A stretch of DNA of 64,000 nucleotides from Diploscapter coronatus (taxonomy: Eukaryota; Nematoda; Chromadorea; Rhabditida; Rhabditidae): NCBI GenBank assembly GCA_964036155.1, contig OZ038422.1:51173201-51237200 (forward strand). Direction: 5' to 3'. Made by a program: the position numbers and the translations under genes. This document shows, in pieces, positions 25,672-37,878 of the stretch. The notes below the pieces were generated by a model that saw nothing but the letters and a program-made list of their open reading frames with translations, had not been told where the DNA came from and did no database searches. Each line of letters starts with the position of its first letter. Positions within the stretch are counted from its first letter, which is position 1.

Positions 25672-28600
25672 TCAGCAAAATCCACAAGTTCGCTGACAAT
25701 AGCCCTGCATGTAACTGGAGAAGTGCGGGTCTCTGCAGTAAGAACGCCAAGCCGGGCATCGACCTTCGGGGTCTCGGTCGATACATCCTAGAAGAATTTG
25801 GTTTTTCATCAAATTTCTCCTTCGTATTTTACCTGTGAAGAACGAACTCCGAGTAGTCTGAGGTAGTGGCGTGACGAACTGATTCTGGCTTTGTGTGGCG
25901 AAATTGTTGAAGGTCTGGCCTTGGTTTTGGAAGCTTTGTTGCTGTTGCTGAAAGACACAAATTCGTCCCGATTATTCGAATATTAGGTCATTTTGCCATA
26001 GATCTTCCTGAAACCTACCGTGAATCCAGTTTGAGCGGGTCTTGGTCGGAGAATGCGTCGATTGATGCTCAGAGCACGGTTGACGCCGGTCAGAGCTGGT
26101 CGCGGTTGGGCTGGGAAGCTGTTCGGTGCGAAATTCGTCTGTTGGCGGAATGGAATCGTGGCAGGAGCTTGAGTAAAGGTTTGAGGGGCTGAATTTCAGA
26201 AATTCTCACGCAAATTTTAGTATTTTCTGTCCTTTTCGATCTTCTACTTGTAGAATTATCACGTTTAGATAGAGTAGTCTCTAATTCTTTCATGCAAAAG
26301 TAAAAAATTGGCAATTAGAATTTGTAGCGACGTCTCTACGCCGCTTCATAGCGAAATGGTGTACAAAGCAAGAGGGAACTTCCATACCCTCTCCTAGACT
26401 TACGGTTTATTTCGCTTGGTCGCGATAAATTTAAAGCGTTAAAAATACTTGGAAAAGGCTACCCTGGGTGAAAACTTGCTGGAAGGTAGGTCTCTCAGTG
26501 GTCATGAAGGCTTCAGGACCTCTGAATCGCGGTCTGGGTGAAGGAATATCGATAGGCTCGCTATTCATGGCTGCCAAATTAGAACCCTAAAATTTTCGCC
26601 AATTTTTAAAATTATTTGGAAAACAAGCAAGCGAAATATTTATTGTGTCGATATAAAAGTAAAGCACAGAAAAAGCGATAGAGTGAGAATAATTTAGGCG
26701 TGTGGAGCTGAACAGCTAAAAGTGAAATGATTACGATAAAAGCATGATTAATCTCACCGATTTTAAGTGATATAAGAGCGAAAATCGTGATAAATTGCTA
26801 GATAACCCGCTAGGATAGGCTTATGTATAGCGTATATTAGCGAATAGATAGGTATGTGTGGATTAGCGCACGCTACTGAAATAAAACCATTAGGACATAC
26901 GATAAAATATGTTAGTGATATAAAGCTTTGGTACCTAGAAGCAAAAAAGTTTTAGAATTAAAAATCTAGACACTCTTAATAAAACTATAAGTAGTTGAGT
27001 TCAAAACATGAAAGATAATCATCTTTCCTCTCTTTCGGTGTCATGTTAGGAGTACTTCAGTACTGAAATATATTAAACCTATAAAGTTTTTGCAGCGTTA
27101 GAATCACTGTTGTATTAAAAATAAAATAAAAAAAGTTATGTCATCTGATCGTGTTTTGATGTAGAAAAATTTAGGTTATTTGAGGCGAATCGCTTGAAAA
27201 AGCCTATAAACGTTAAAACAGGACTGCCCATAGGTAAGGTACAGGTGTGAAATTTTTCCTTAACTACGAAAGCTAGATTATCGGATACGGAAAATCCATA
27301 TACTTGTTCATAGTAAAAATAGCTAAAAACTATGAAATTGCACTTAACACAGGTACAAATATGATTTTTCAGTACCTATGGTCAGCTCTGGTTAAGATAT
27401 GACGGGTAGAAGATCTATTGAAGGGGGAAAAATGTTAAAATAAGCTAAGCGATAGTCCGAGTGTTTAGCCAAAGAATCCTCTTTGACTGAAGCCGCGTGG
27501 TCGGAAGTTATTGGACGAAAGTGAACTTCCCCAAAGTTTGTGAGTCTCCATCTTGAAGGGTTTCACCGGCGGTGGTACGGTCGGCGGCGGAGCCTGGTAG
27601 TTGTGATATCCGTTGCGGTTCTGCAAATTATAGCAATATCATAGGCAATCTCATGGTTCTAAATTTTTAATGAGAAAATATGAGATTTGAGATACAATGA
27701 GATCTTCCGCGAAGTGCAGAATTAATAGCATGTAAAAATTAATAGCCAACCCTGCTGCAAGGCGGGATCGGCTTAGATCGAACCGACTTGACCCAGAATT
27801 CAGTTTGATGTTTGACGACGGTGGCTCTAAGATATGCTTTATAATTTGATGTCATGGGAGTTATCTAATAATCATCATTAGTGAGCTGGAGGCGCGTTTG
27901 CATAGTTAAATATAGGTTTAAAACTAACACAAACTGAACCGTCCTGTAATCCTCATCGGTCTTCCACCACATTTGGATCTTCTTCTTGGGTTCGTCGTGA
28001 GAGTGAGTCGCCGAGTTTCTGTATTTAAAGCACTGCTGTTGCCACGAACCGTTGTCGTCTAATCGCACTAGTTGACCGATTCTTAAATAATCCCAATTAA
28101 ATATTATTTGATTTGTAAATCCGATGTTCAAATAGATAAATGGTTATTTTAAACGCGTTAAAAAGGGAAAATAGGATGGATAGGAAATACTGGTCGAAAA
28201 TAATTTTTCCTCTTGTATTTTCGAACTCGATAATATATTTAGTCATATCTTAAATACCTTTGTCCCAGATTATCGTTATTCCACTCAAACGGCTGGATGA
28301 CGAAGCCCTTAAATCGAACTGTGCCGTTGATGCCTTGTATTGTCACTAAAATGATTTTTTTTTTAAATATTAAAAAAAAAAAGTATTTACATGATATCGG
28401 TTGATTCGGCCAATAGCAATCTTGAGCTACATCGATTACGTAGGGTGGTGGAGTTAACTAAAATTATTCTCAATGAAAACTAATTTCTTTCAGACTTTGG
28501 CAGGTTTTCAGCCACGAGAACTTATAGTTTATGGTGTTCGCAGGAAAGATTTCTGTTTCTATAAAAAACGATACATCATAAGGTCTGCAGGATGATTTTA

Positions 28601-28811
28601 GCGGGGTTTTTTTTTCTGGTTTAAGCCCTGCCTAAGTCCTGATTTTTACTTTGTTTACCATAAGCCCCCCTTGATGTTCAACAGCCTCCAGCGGGTTCAT
28701 GCTCTCGAACGCGGCATAGACGCAGGGCGCTCCGTCGGGCCAGGCCCATATTTGACCAATCTGGATGAACACGGTCAACGCCGTTGGCAGAATGAGATAC
28801 GGTTTCAGCAT
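25672..28811 (-). CDS. Secreted Reeler-domain protein with alternative ends, one with a ShKT domain
   Basis: Five shared exons (28659-28811, 28391-28457, 28258-28345, 27929-28081, 27751-27826) encode a signal peptide (MLKPYLILPTALTVFIQIGQ) and a Reeler domain. Its diagnostic motifs are PDGAPC, FESMNPLEAVEHQGG, TIQGINGTVRFKGFVIQ, THSHDEPKKKIQMWW and VQFVATVV. The last shared exon ends in phase 0. It can join exon 27465-27620 (Pro-rich, ending GFSQRGFFG and stop; 230 residues). It can instead join exons 26463-26586, 26019-26188, 25833-25947 and 25672-25787 (353 residues). The long form has a Pro/Gln-rich linker and ends in a six-cysteine ShKT module: C at the start, then RC, YC, GYC, RTC, GFC. 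Reeler proteins are extracellular; ShKT modules are common in nematode secreted proteins. The two-ended model is inferred from phases and needs transcript support. A separate downstream gene is less likely, because that part lacks a signal peptide. Confidence 0.85.
27212..27395. repeat. 184-bp foldback repeat within the Reeler gene
   Basis: The left arm (GTTAAAACAGGACTGCCCATAG from 27212) and right arm (CTATGGTCAGCTCTGGTTAA ending about 27395) are imperfect inverted copies, with an inner pair around GGTACAGGTGT. It sits between the two alternative 3' ends of the Reeler gene. A related copy is at about 1430-1605. Confidence 0.65.
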
Positions 28812-31800
28812 CTGAAGATAAGATATGATTTAAAAATTTACGGGATATTTAATGTTAACAGAAGTTAGTGATATGACAGTCGCGCTTTACTTAAGACACA
28901 AATTTCTATATTTTAAGAAATATATTTCATACAAGTGAACATTGACTTCAAATAGACTTGTGCATTATTATAAACTATGTTATAGTAAAGGGTCAGAGAA
29001 CGGTCCGACAAATCGATAATTCAAATGTAGTAGAATTTCTACAATGCCAATTGAACATTTACAAGAATAACTACAAGCCTCGAAAACTAAATGATGCCAT
29101 TGTGAAAACACGCATATAAGGAAGTCAATAAACAGGGTCGAAAAATACAAAGGACGAAAAAACGTATCGCAAGAAATAAATGATCGAAACTAGCAGAATG
29201 GCGCCGAAGGGACTGAAAAAGTCAAACTTTGCAAGGCTGAAAAAAATTTGGCTGAAAAAGATGTAGTAAAATAATGGATTAAGGTTAAACTATATAGAGA
29301 TAAAAAAAACTCAAAAAATTAGAAGGTATAGAAATTTTAAGTGAAAAGATAAAAGTGCACCTCAATAGGGCTTGTGAGAACCTAAGAATATGATGGAATC
29401 CTTGAAAAATGTAAAAAGTGGAACCGAAAAAGTCCCCCGCCCTTGCTAGATAACAAAAATGATAAACAGACATTTCCCTTTTTAAGTGGAACGTCTTGAT
29501 CAATTTTTGCAGCAATTTATCGCTCGGGAGTAGGTTCTAGGCGGCACAGGTTTAAAACTACCGTCAAGTAGTCGTACGGCATGAATGACATAACTGTGAC
29601 CCTTACTAAAGGCACTTAATCGTGTTAAGTTTAGGAAAGCAAATCTTGAGAAAACTATAGTACAAATGCCATGAAGTCAAGGGATTTGCCGGATTTTAAA
29701 GAGATGTATGGATTGATTAAGTTTCGAGATTTCTTGACAGGAATTGGTATGAATTATGAAGTGATTTTAGATATTTGACGCGTTAAATGAAAACTTGAAA
29801 TGAGTTTCAAAATTTGGGATAAGCGTATCAAATTTTAAAATAATTGGCAAACATCTGGTTAGATTTTTGCGTAAATAATGCAATAAAATCAACTAATCTT
29901 TGAAATCGAACGGTTCTTAGTGAGACCTCAGCAAAACACCGCAGAAAAATTTTGCAGAGCACGAAAAGTGTATCGTTCGCATTTTTTTTACTTTTCTTTT
30001 CACAAAAATCCTGTTTCACTGTTCCAACGAACGGCATCCCTTTCGGGCCAAAATAGGCACAGTTTTTAGCCGTAAAAATTGAAATCGCGTTGGATTAAAT
30101 TCAAAACTTGGAAATGTTATATGGGGGAATATTGAAATTTATTTGAAAAGATCAAATTAGAATGTTTATTTCAAAGTGATCAATTGAGGTAGAAAATTCT
30201 TGATGGTGCCATTTTTCACGAAAGTTTCGATGAAATGTTCTACAAATTTGAACTGGCGCGCGAAGGTTAAACCATTGGTGTTTTTGGCCGCAGAGCGATA
30301 AGAATTCGGTCACACCCTTTCGAGAATGGGGTAAATTCATCATGCTCAATTAATTAACTGGGGTAAGTTAGGATCAGGGAAAACTTTGCTGTATCTTTGC
30401 AAGTTAACAAATTAGAACGCTATCTAAATCGGGAAGTTAAGGTCGATGGTAAAGTGATTTCATAGGAATTCTTTTGAAGTGTAGAATTTTATTAGTATTA
30501 TAATAAAGTAGCTTTAAATTGATATGATAAGACATGGTATATTCTAAAAATTTCATACTAATATTTTGCCATTTAAAGATATGCAATCGCGAGCGAATAA
30601 ACTGAAATAAAAAATATTTTAAGAAAATCCATGAAACATATTAATCGGCCAAGTAACTAACTAATAATGAGTACAAATGTCAGAGAATCTAGAGTACCCT
30701 ATCCTTGACTATTATAAAATGGTAAGATGCAGAATAGCGGCGATGGTCAAGTATTTATGAAAGCTTTGATGCGTTTCATTTTGAGACGGCGCTGAAAATT
30801 GGTGGCAATTGCTTTGGTCGACTGAAACATGGTGGACATTCACTTTCGAAAAAAAATTCTGCCTCCTCCCAAGTTTAGAAATAGCATTCACTTTTATGTT
30901 TGAAGAAGATCAAGGAACCGAGAAAATAGCATTTAAAAATGAATTAGAGAATCATACAATCTTGAAATAACACTAAAATAGTAGAGAAGAAAGAACGACT
31001 TGAATGCATGGAAAGCGGTGGAGAATTGGAAAAATAGTTCGTCTTAAAAGTAGAAATAAGAAAAAGAACACAAGGGAAGTATAACGAGATTGAACCCGAT
31101 TAGAATATGCGATAATACGCTTATGTTTGAGGGAACGGTCTTGGGCAAAAATGCCTAGTTGAGAAAATTTCGAGAGATAACGGTGAATCGAGAGGCGCAC
31201 TAGGTAAAAAATGGCATGCTGAAACGAGATTTTCAAACGTCAATTGCGCTTAATTCTGAATATACGTGGACAGGGTCGCTATGCTTAACCATAGGGCTGG
31301 GGCAGAGACGCAGAGTTGTCATTGTTAGTGATGAAAGTAATGCCACTATGCCGGGAGTCAAGGTCATACTCCTCTTTCATTTTTCGCTTATAGCATGATG
31401 CAAAACGCCGCGGAAAAGTTTGAAACCGATCATTTAGAAAATGGACGAAATCCTATTGGAACTTTCACTTTTCGAATTTTAAGCGACGTCGATAGCTTCA
31501 ATTACGGTCAAAAATATTCTTTTTAAATTTAATTAAGCATGAAAATCTTATAATAATCCCTAAATCTTGTCCTGTAATTATTTTACAACAGGAAAAAACG
31601 CTTGTTAGCCCCTATAATCTCATAATTACGGCTAATAAGGCATTAAACGCGATTTTTGGGTTGACATATGACTTCAGAAAATATTCCAGACAATTTTATG
31701 ATCCTATGGTTAGATACGAGATTAGGGATATTGCTATAAGGCATAAGAAAAATAATAATAGCGACAGATATCATGTCAAGTAAGGGAATGGACACCCAAC

Positions 31801-33159
31801 TGGTAACAGGTGGTTTCTAGAGAGTGGCTAGAGAAAAGCTGAAAATAGCATGAGAAAGTGAGAGGAAAAAGAAGTCGGAGAAAACAAGTAAGTGATATAG
31901 TAATATGTGACATACTCATAATTGAAAGTATATGACGTTTCATTTTACTACTTAGAAAATGAGTGTCCATTTATTTTACTACACACATTTTATAACAATG
32001 CTTTGCTTTTCCATTTTACCTGTTATGCCTCGACGAACAGAAAATTTCACATTTTAAATTACACAAACTAACGCAAACTATTTTGACGGCAACTTGTAAC
32101 TAACTTTTTCAAAGTGACTTTTCGTTGGAAGTCACAATTCGTTTGATTTATTATTGAAAAAAAAAAGTTTTGAAAGAAAACAATCGACTTTACTTTTTGT
32201 TAAGATTGTAAAATTAACTCAGCTTATGACTTTCAACATACTTCTTTTAATAATTGAGTTAAACATCTATATTTTCTTACTTACCTAAGAAAATCTTGAT
32301 AAATAGTTACTCACTTAATCGTAAATACCTAAATCATCAATTATCTTGACCCCAAAGTCTCGAATAACTCGATATTATCGCATTCCCATGATTTATTCTA
32401 TCTCAACGCGACACCTAAACCTGAGACTATTGTATTGTTAGTCTACCTAAATGACAGCTTATTTCGGGGTAATTTTGGATAACCTGCTAATTTGTCTATT
32501 GTAGCTGGCACAGCTTGACCCCTTGCGTCATGGGTGCATGAGAATATGAGAATTTGAGAGAATCATTGTTTAGTTATTAGTACCGGAAAAGAGCACACCA
32601 TATTGAATTTTACCATTTCCATATCTTATTCTTTGAAACTTATGAAATCATTATTCGTTTTCATAGCATTTTCTGAATATACGAAAAAAAATCTTCATTT
32701 GTTTCCAACTTAATCATATTTTCTTGTGCTCGTTTATGATTAATATCTGAGTAACATTGACTTACAATGATATCATCTAGTTAAAACGATACTTTTCGTC
32801 CTGAATTTAGTCGTACTTCCAAACAATACCGTTTATTTTGATTCTATTTACCCGTCGGATATTCCTCATTTTTATTGTTTCTTGTCGGATGCGGCAATTG
32901 CTTGTAGACGGCCTCTTTTATCCATATAAGGAAGCTCGAATTACTCTATATCCTCGACAACAAAATATTTGAGAAATAGCATTCCCAAATAGGGGAAAAA
33001 GAAAAAAAGCGACTATAGAGCTTCTCCCCTTTCTGTAAATTGAGCTTCACCTCTTAATATTACAGTATCTTTTCCCTCCTTTATTTCCATCATCTCTCAT
33101 AAAACAAGGAAAATTACTGTTCGCACCGTCTGTCACCTAATATTTTGTCGGGAAGAAAA

Positions 33160-33325
33160 AAGGATCTGGTACGGGTCTTCCCTCGCGCCGAAAAGGAACG
33201 ATGAAGCTCAAATTCCCCGGGTCTAATTGGACGAATCCCTAGGGTCAATCGTCGTTTGAAGAAGGAAGAGATTATCCGAGCTTATCCCATCGCGGTAGCC
33301 TTTAACAATATAATTGCGCGGTGTT
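33160..33325. promoter_or_regulatory. GC-richer patch, candidate enhancer or ncRNA
   Basis: Within strongly AT-rich DNA this stretch is clearly richer in G and C (CCTCGCGCCGAAAAGGAACG, ATTCCCCGGGTCTAATTGG, CCCATCGCGGTAGCC). It has no good open frame or splice pattern. Local composition is the only evidence. Confidence 0.25.
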
Positions 33326-35843
33326 TATGGTGTTTTCTAGATTTATGCGGTCAACAGTTCCATTCTATCGTGTTAGATTATTTCTTTTGCCCTGAAATAG
33401 AAGTGTTTCTTGGGAATATGATTTAACAATTTCGCTGATAGAAACTAATATTTTCTTGATAATTTGATGCTGATCCGATAGAATAAGTATATTAAGGTCT
33501 AGATCATATTATTTCGTTTTACGGTGTCTAACCTTCGGTTGCTTTTTCGCGGTTACCCAACCTGCCCCTTTTTGTTAGCCATTCATCCTTTGTGTTGGAA
33601 GACCCACACCTTTGGCGGCTCTTTTTGATTTACAACTTGGATATTGCATGGTTCGTTTACCATTATAGTCTTATAACCAAGGTTATGATAATTTAACTAT
33701 TAGATTTTTTTTTCTAATTTCAACTTAAATCTACCTAATATTATAGAAAGCTAAAGTTAAATTGGCAAACTTCCAAGTTCTATTACACTTGTATCGTTAT
33801 ATTAGGTTTGTATGAGCACACTAGTTTTTTGTTATTATTAAACCCATACACGATTTCGCGCACCGCCATTATTTTAAGGTCATATTTTCATTCGAAATCT
33901 CGTAAATTATTAATGGTCCAAACATTTTTTGTCAAAGCCATTAATCTATTGTTAGGTTATGTCATACGGTATTTAAATGGCTTGCATATTTAAGCACTCT
34001 TCAAGCTATCTTCAGTTAATTTCTAAAGGGATGCCGAAATTTCTCGCTTCTCTCATCCTCTCATGATCCTATTATCTTTCTTTAGTCCTCTAAAATTCCT
34101 CTTCTATTTCCAACCTGTTGTCTGAATATTGGCAGCCCTTTGTTCTCGAAATTATAATGAGCTCTCGCAAAAAGTGACCGAATGGGAAATAGTACGGCAT
34201 TTCGAGAGAGTTTAGAGATATGAAGGGTCAAATATGGCGTAATCGGGCTAAATAAAGGATCTAAAAATTGTGAAATAGTATGAGAATTTGAGAGGGAAAA
34301 GACCTAGCACTACATTATGCAATGAAACGCAGCAAATGAACCCACTTTGTCGGTCATTTTACATGTGCAGGAGTATTTTGACGTAACTTGAAATATTATG
34401 AAAGATAATACTGTTTACAAATTACTTTTAATCTTGTAAAGGTTCTACTAACTATTCAGTAGCATTAAACTTGGAAACAAATCCTGAAAACTTTAGTATT
34501 TCTATAACGTATATAAGACAAATAATCGTCTTTTATGGTATATTTTTCCAAATAACATTGTAATAATATCAATAAACTCCTGCTATTTAACCTGAGAAAT
34601 TTTCAGAAACGTACCTATTTGCAGAAAAAAGACCTACTGTAAGTTTGTAAAACTTGTGATGTATTTTTTACCATATATAGAAACTGTTGTCAATGTCCAA
34701 ATATCTATGAATTTTACAATACCCCCTAAAAACTTTTGAAACTTATTTCATTTCATTTTCCAAGACTCCTACTGTAGACCAAGAATTCTTGTCTCATTTC
34801 TCATAATTCATTCCTGGTTCATTAGTGTCGAATTACGCGATGTCTAATTGCCTTCTCAAGCTTCTTCCTAAAATCTATCCCCCATTCTTGCCCTCGAGCA
34901 TTCACACTTCCTCTTCCTTCCTGCGCACCTGCGAATCCTCTTCTCTCTCAATTGCCCTACTATTTCTCCGATTTCTTTCTTCCTCTTACTTTTCAGTGCT
35001 ATTTCCCAGAATAACCACTTGCTATAATCTCCATTTTTCTATGCTATTTCTCTGATTATCTTTCGTTTATAATATTTCTCAGCGATTGTTTTCCTAAGAG
35101 CGTGTACTTATATGTTGATCCTGCTTCAGGAGTGGCTCGACAAATATATCTATCAGGATAAGCTGCTAAGTGTTTGCGAGAAATATTAGGGAAAAATAAG
35201 AGCGTCTGAGAAATTAGAACATAGATTACGGTAGTTTAGGAGAGCTTAGAGAAGATATAATGCGCAATAATGATTGACTTATTTGGACAAGTGGTCTAAT
35301 AGAGATTGCTTCAGGTCATTTTGGGACACTTTAGGAAATTACTTTTTCTCAGGAATAAAACTTTCTGGGAAAATATTTTAAAACTTAATTTTACTTTAGA
35401 TAGAAAATAGCATTAAATTCTCTATCCTCAGAGAGCTACAGTAACCCTAGAGCATAGGATCTCAAATTGCTTGACATTTCAAATTGTTCGTGAGGAAAGA
35501 ACGAGAAGTACTTGTTGAAATCGTTTCGCAAGAATATGCTTCTTTCTATATTTTCTTTTCTCAAATTTCTCAATATTTCTCTTTCTCCAAATTACAAGTC
35601 TGTTTTATCGTTGCGCCACTATTATCGTTTTCTACCGACAGTTCATTAATATCGGACTTTGTCGCCACGTGTTGACCCAGATATTTCGCATTCAAAAGAT
35701 GAATAATATACTCATTTCTCCAGCCAATGATAAGGAATAGGGCCTGAAACCGGCTGGACTATGTTCAAAGTAGTTAATTAGCGCTTTGTTTCGAAAGAGA
35801 GGATAATAGCGATTCTATGTAAATTTGAAGCATTGTTAGGAAA

Positions 35844-36880
35844 GGCTTGGCACAGCCAGAAAAATGAATTTTATGAAAATAGTCCCAAACGATGTAATCG
35901 AGGGTGGAGAACCCGAAAATCGAGATCCCGAAGCTCGGACGCGCGTTGTTTACGCTGCAGTAAATGACGTACTCGAAAATCGGTAGGGTGCATAAAAACT
36001 AGTCAATACCTATGTATATCAAAAGATGTAGCTCAGCGAGCTGAGTGAGAATATGTAAACATTGTCGAAAAATAAATTAACATAAAAAAAATTTTCTTTG
36101 TAAAAACTGCCAAAATTGGGTCATCTTCCGACATTTTTGATAATTCGCGTATTACTCGAATTTTGATTTTTTGAATATTTTTCATCAGTGCCTTTTACAG
36201 CATAAGTCGCTTATAAAAATCATAACTTCCATAGCTTTCATCTAAATTTCATGACTATTTTTTATTTTACTAATCTTCGATGGCTAAATACGCGTTTATA
36301 GTTGATTCCCATGACTCCTACTAAAAATGGATACTGTAGGCATGTGAATATGCGGCAATTACTGTACACTCATGCATGGGTATTGCATGATTCCAAAATT
36401 CACAGAATAGTGAAATGCGGCTCAAATTTATAAGAACAAAAAATAATCTCGAAATATGGATTGAAAATTGAGAAGCTATGATTTTTTATAAATGATTTAT
36501 GCTGTAAAAGGCACTGACCACAAATTTTCAAAAAAATCAAAACTCGAATAATACACGACTCTGTGCGACGTGACCTACACCGTTATCATCCTCGGGGACT
36601 CAATTTTATTATCATGTTAAATTTGTTGTGGCTAGTCGCGTTTTACAGGTGTAATTATCAAAAATGTCGGAAAATGATCCAATTTTAACAGTTTTTACAA
36701 AGAAAAATTATAGTTTATTTTTCGAAATTTTGTGCATATTCGGGTTCAGCTCGTTGAACTGCGTCGATTGATACCAGTCTTGACCAGTTTTGATGGCTTT
36801 GGGCTATTTCGAATTCTTCATACTTCATTACATCGTTTGGATCATTTCCAAAAAAAACCATTTTCTGGCTGTGTCAAGCC
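35844..36880. repeat. 1.04-kb foldback element upstream of egl-1
   Basis: The terminal arms are inverted copies: GGCTTGGCACAGCCAGAAAA at 35844 against the complement of TTTTCTGGCTGTGTCAAGCC ending at 36880. Inner matches include CCAAACGATGTAAT, GTAAAAACTG, TCCGACATTTTTGATAATT and TGCCTTTTACAGCATAA with their reversed partners. No coding capacity. Confidence 0.9.
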
Positions 36881-37878
36881 ATTCTACAGACTTGCATAGA
36901 GTTGCTAATAAATCAACGCGCCAGAGATTTGTCCTGACAGTCTATTTATTATCGGGTGACCCGTAGATTACTGTATGAAATATCCGCAAAGCGGATCCTG
37001 GCCTTAAACGACTATTCTTCATTTCGGAGGGGGTTTTCAAACATTCTATTAGTTTCAAAACAATAGCACATCATTCTCGAATTAGTTTTCGGTTTCGCTT
37101 TGGATATGGTTGATTTTTTTTTGTACAAAATGATTTATTTTGTTCAAAACCATACTCAAAGCTGAATTTTAGATCTCCTAAAACTTTTTCAATAAAAAAT
37201 GACGGTTTCAGAATATCATCACAGCTTGAAATAACCTGCGATTTCATCAACTCCTTGACCTTATTCTCCTAGAAACCTTTATCTTATCATCCTTATATTA
37301 ACTTTTTGCACTTGTCCATTATTTCTGTGCCAAGTCCCGCCCCCTACAGTTATTTTCTCTTATTCTCCTTGCTCCTTCCCTTGAGGGACGCCCGCGCATA
37401 TCCCCAGGCAGGATGAGTGGGCGTGGTCTGTGGTCATTCTGGGATTCCTCCCCCTCTTCCCTTCTTTCCAATTTGGCCACCTGCCAGCCGTCGAGATCGG
37501 TCGGGTGCAGAATAGCTCTGCGCAATTCCTGGAATTTATTCCGCGCTTTCGCAATTCTCGTTCGGGTCTATTCGTTCATTCGAAAACTTTGAATTTTCTA
37601 GTTATTTAATCTCATCAGTTACATATCCTGACTTTTTTCAATGTTTCCCAAGTATTTCATGTGCATATCCCTTCATAAAATCGTTGACTTTTTTCTGCTT
37701 TTTCAAGTAGTCTTTCGCAATTATGTCGTTAATTACTTTAAGCTCATTGATTAATTATTTCATTTTCAGACAGTTATTCCGAGCTTCCTTGACTAAACTT
37801 TCCGACCTCAATTCAAGCGATCCAAGCAATTCTCTGAAGCCTATTCGAATCAATTTCCTTTCAATACACGAATTACAA

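Larger units (their letters stand above)
28812..37878. other. Nine-kb gene-poor interval upstream of egl-1
   Basis: I find no gene. The interval separates the divergent starts of the Reeler gene (minus) and egl-1 (plus). It contains scattered E-box cores CACCTG/CAGGTG (31807-31812, 34926-34931, 36646-36651, 37478-37483), a GC-richer patch at about 33160-33325 and the foldback at 35844-36880. Part of 37769-37884 may be a 5' exon of egl-1: a TTTTCAG acceptor precedes it, and a GTAACG donor follows the ATG-ATG at 37879. Long flanks fit a gene with many cell-specific enhancers, which is known for C. elegans egl-1. Confidence 0.55.
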
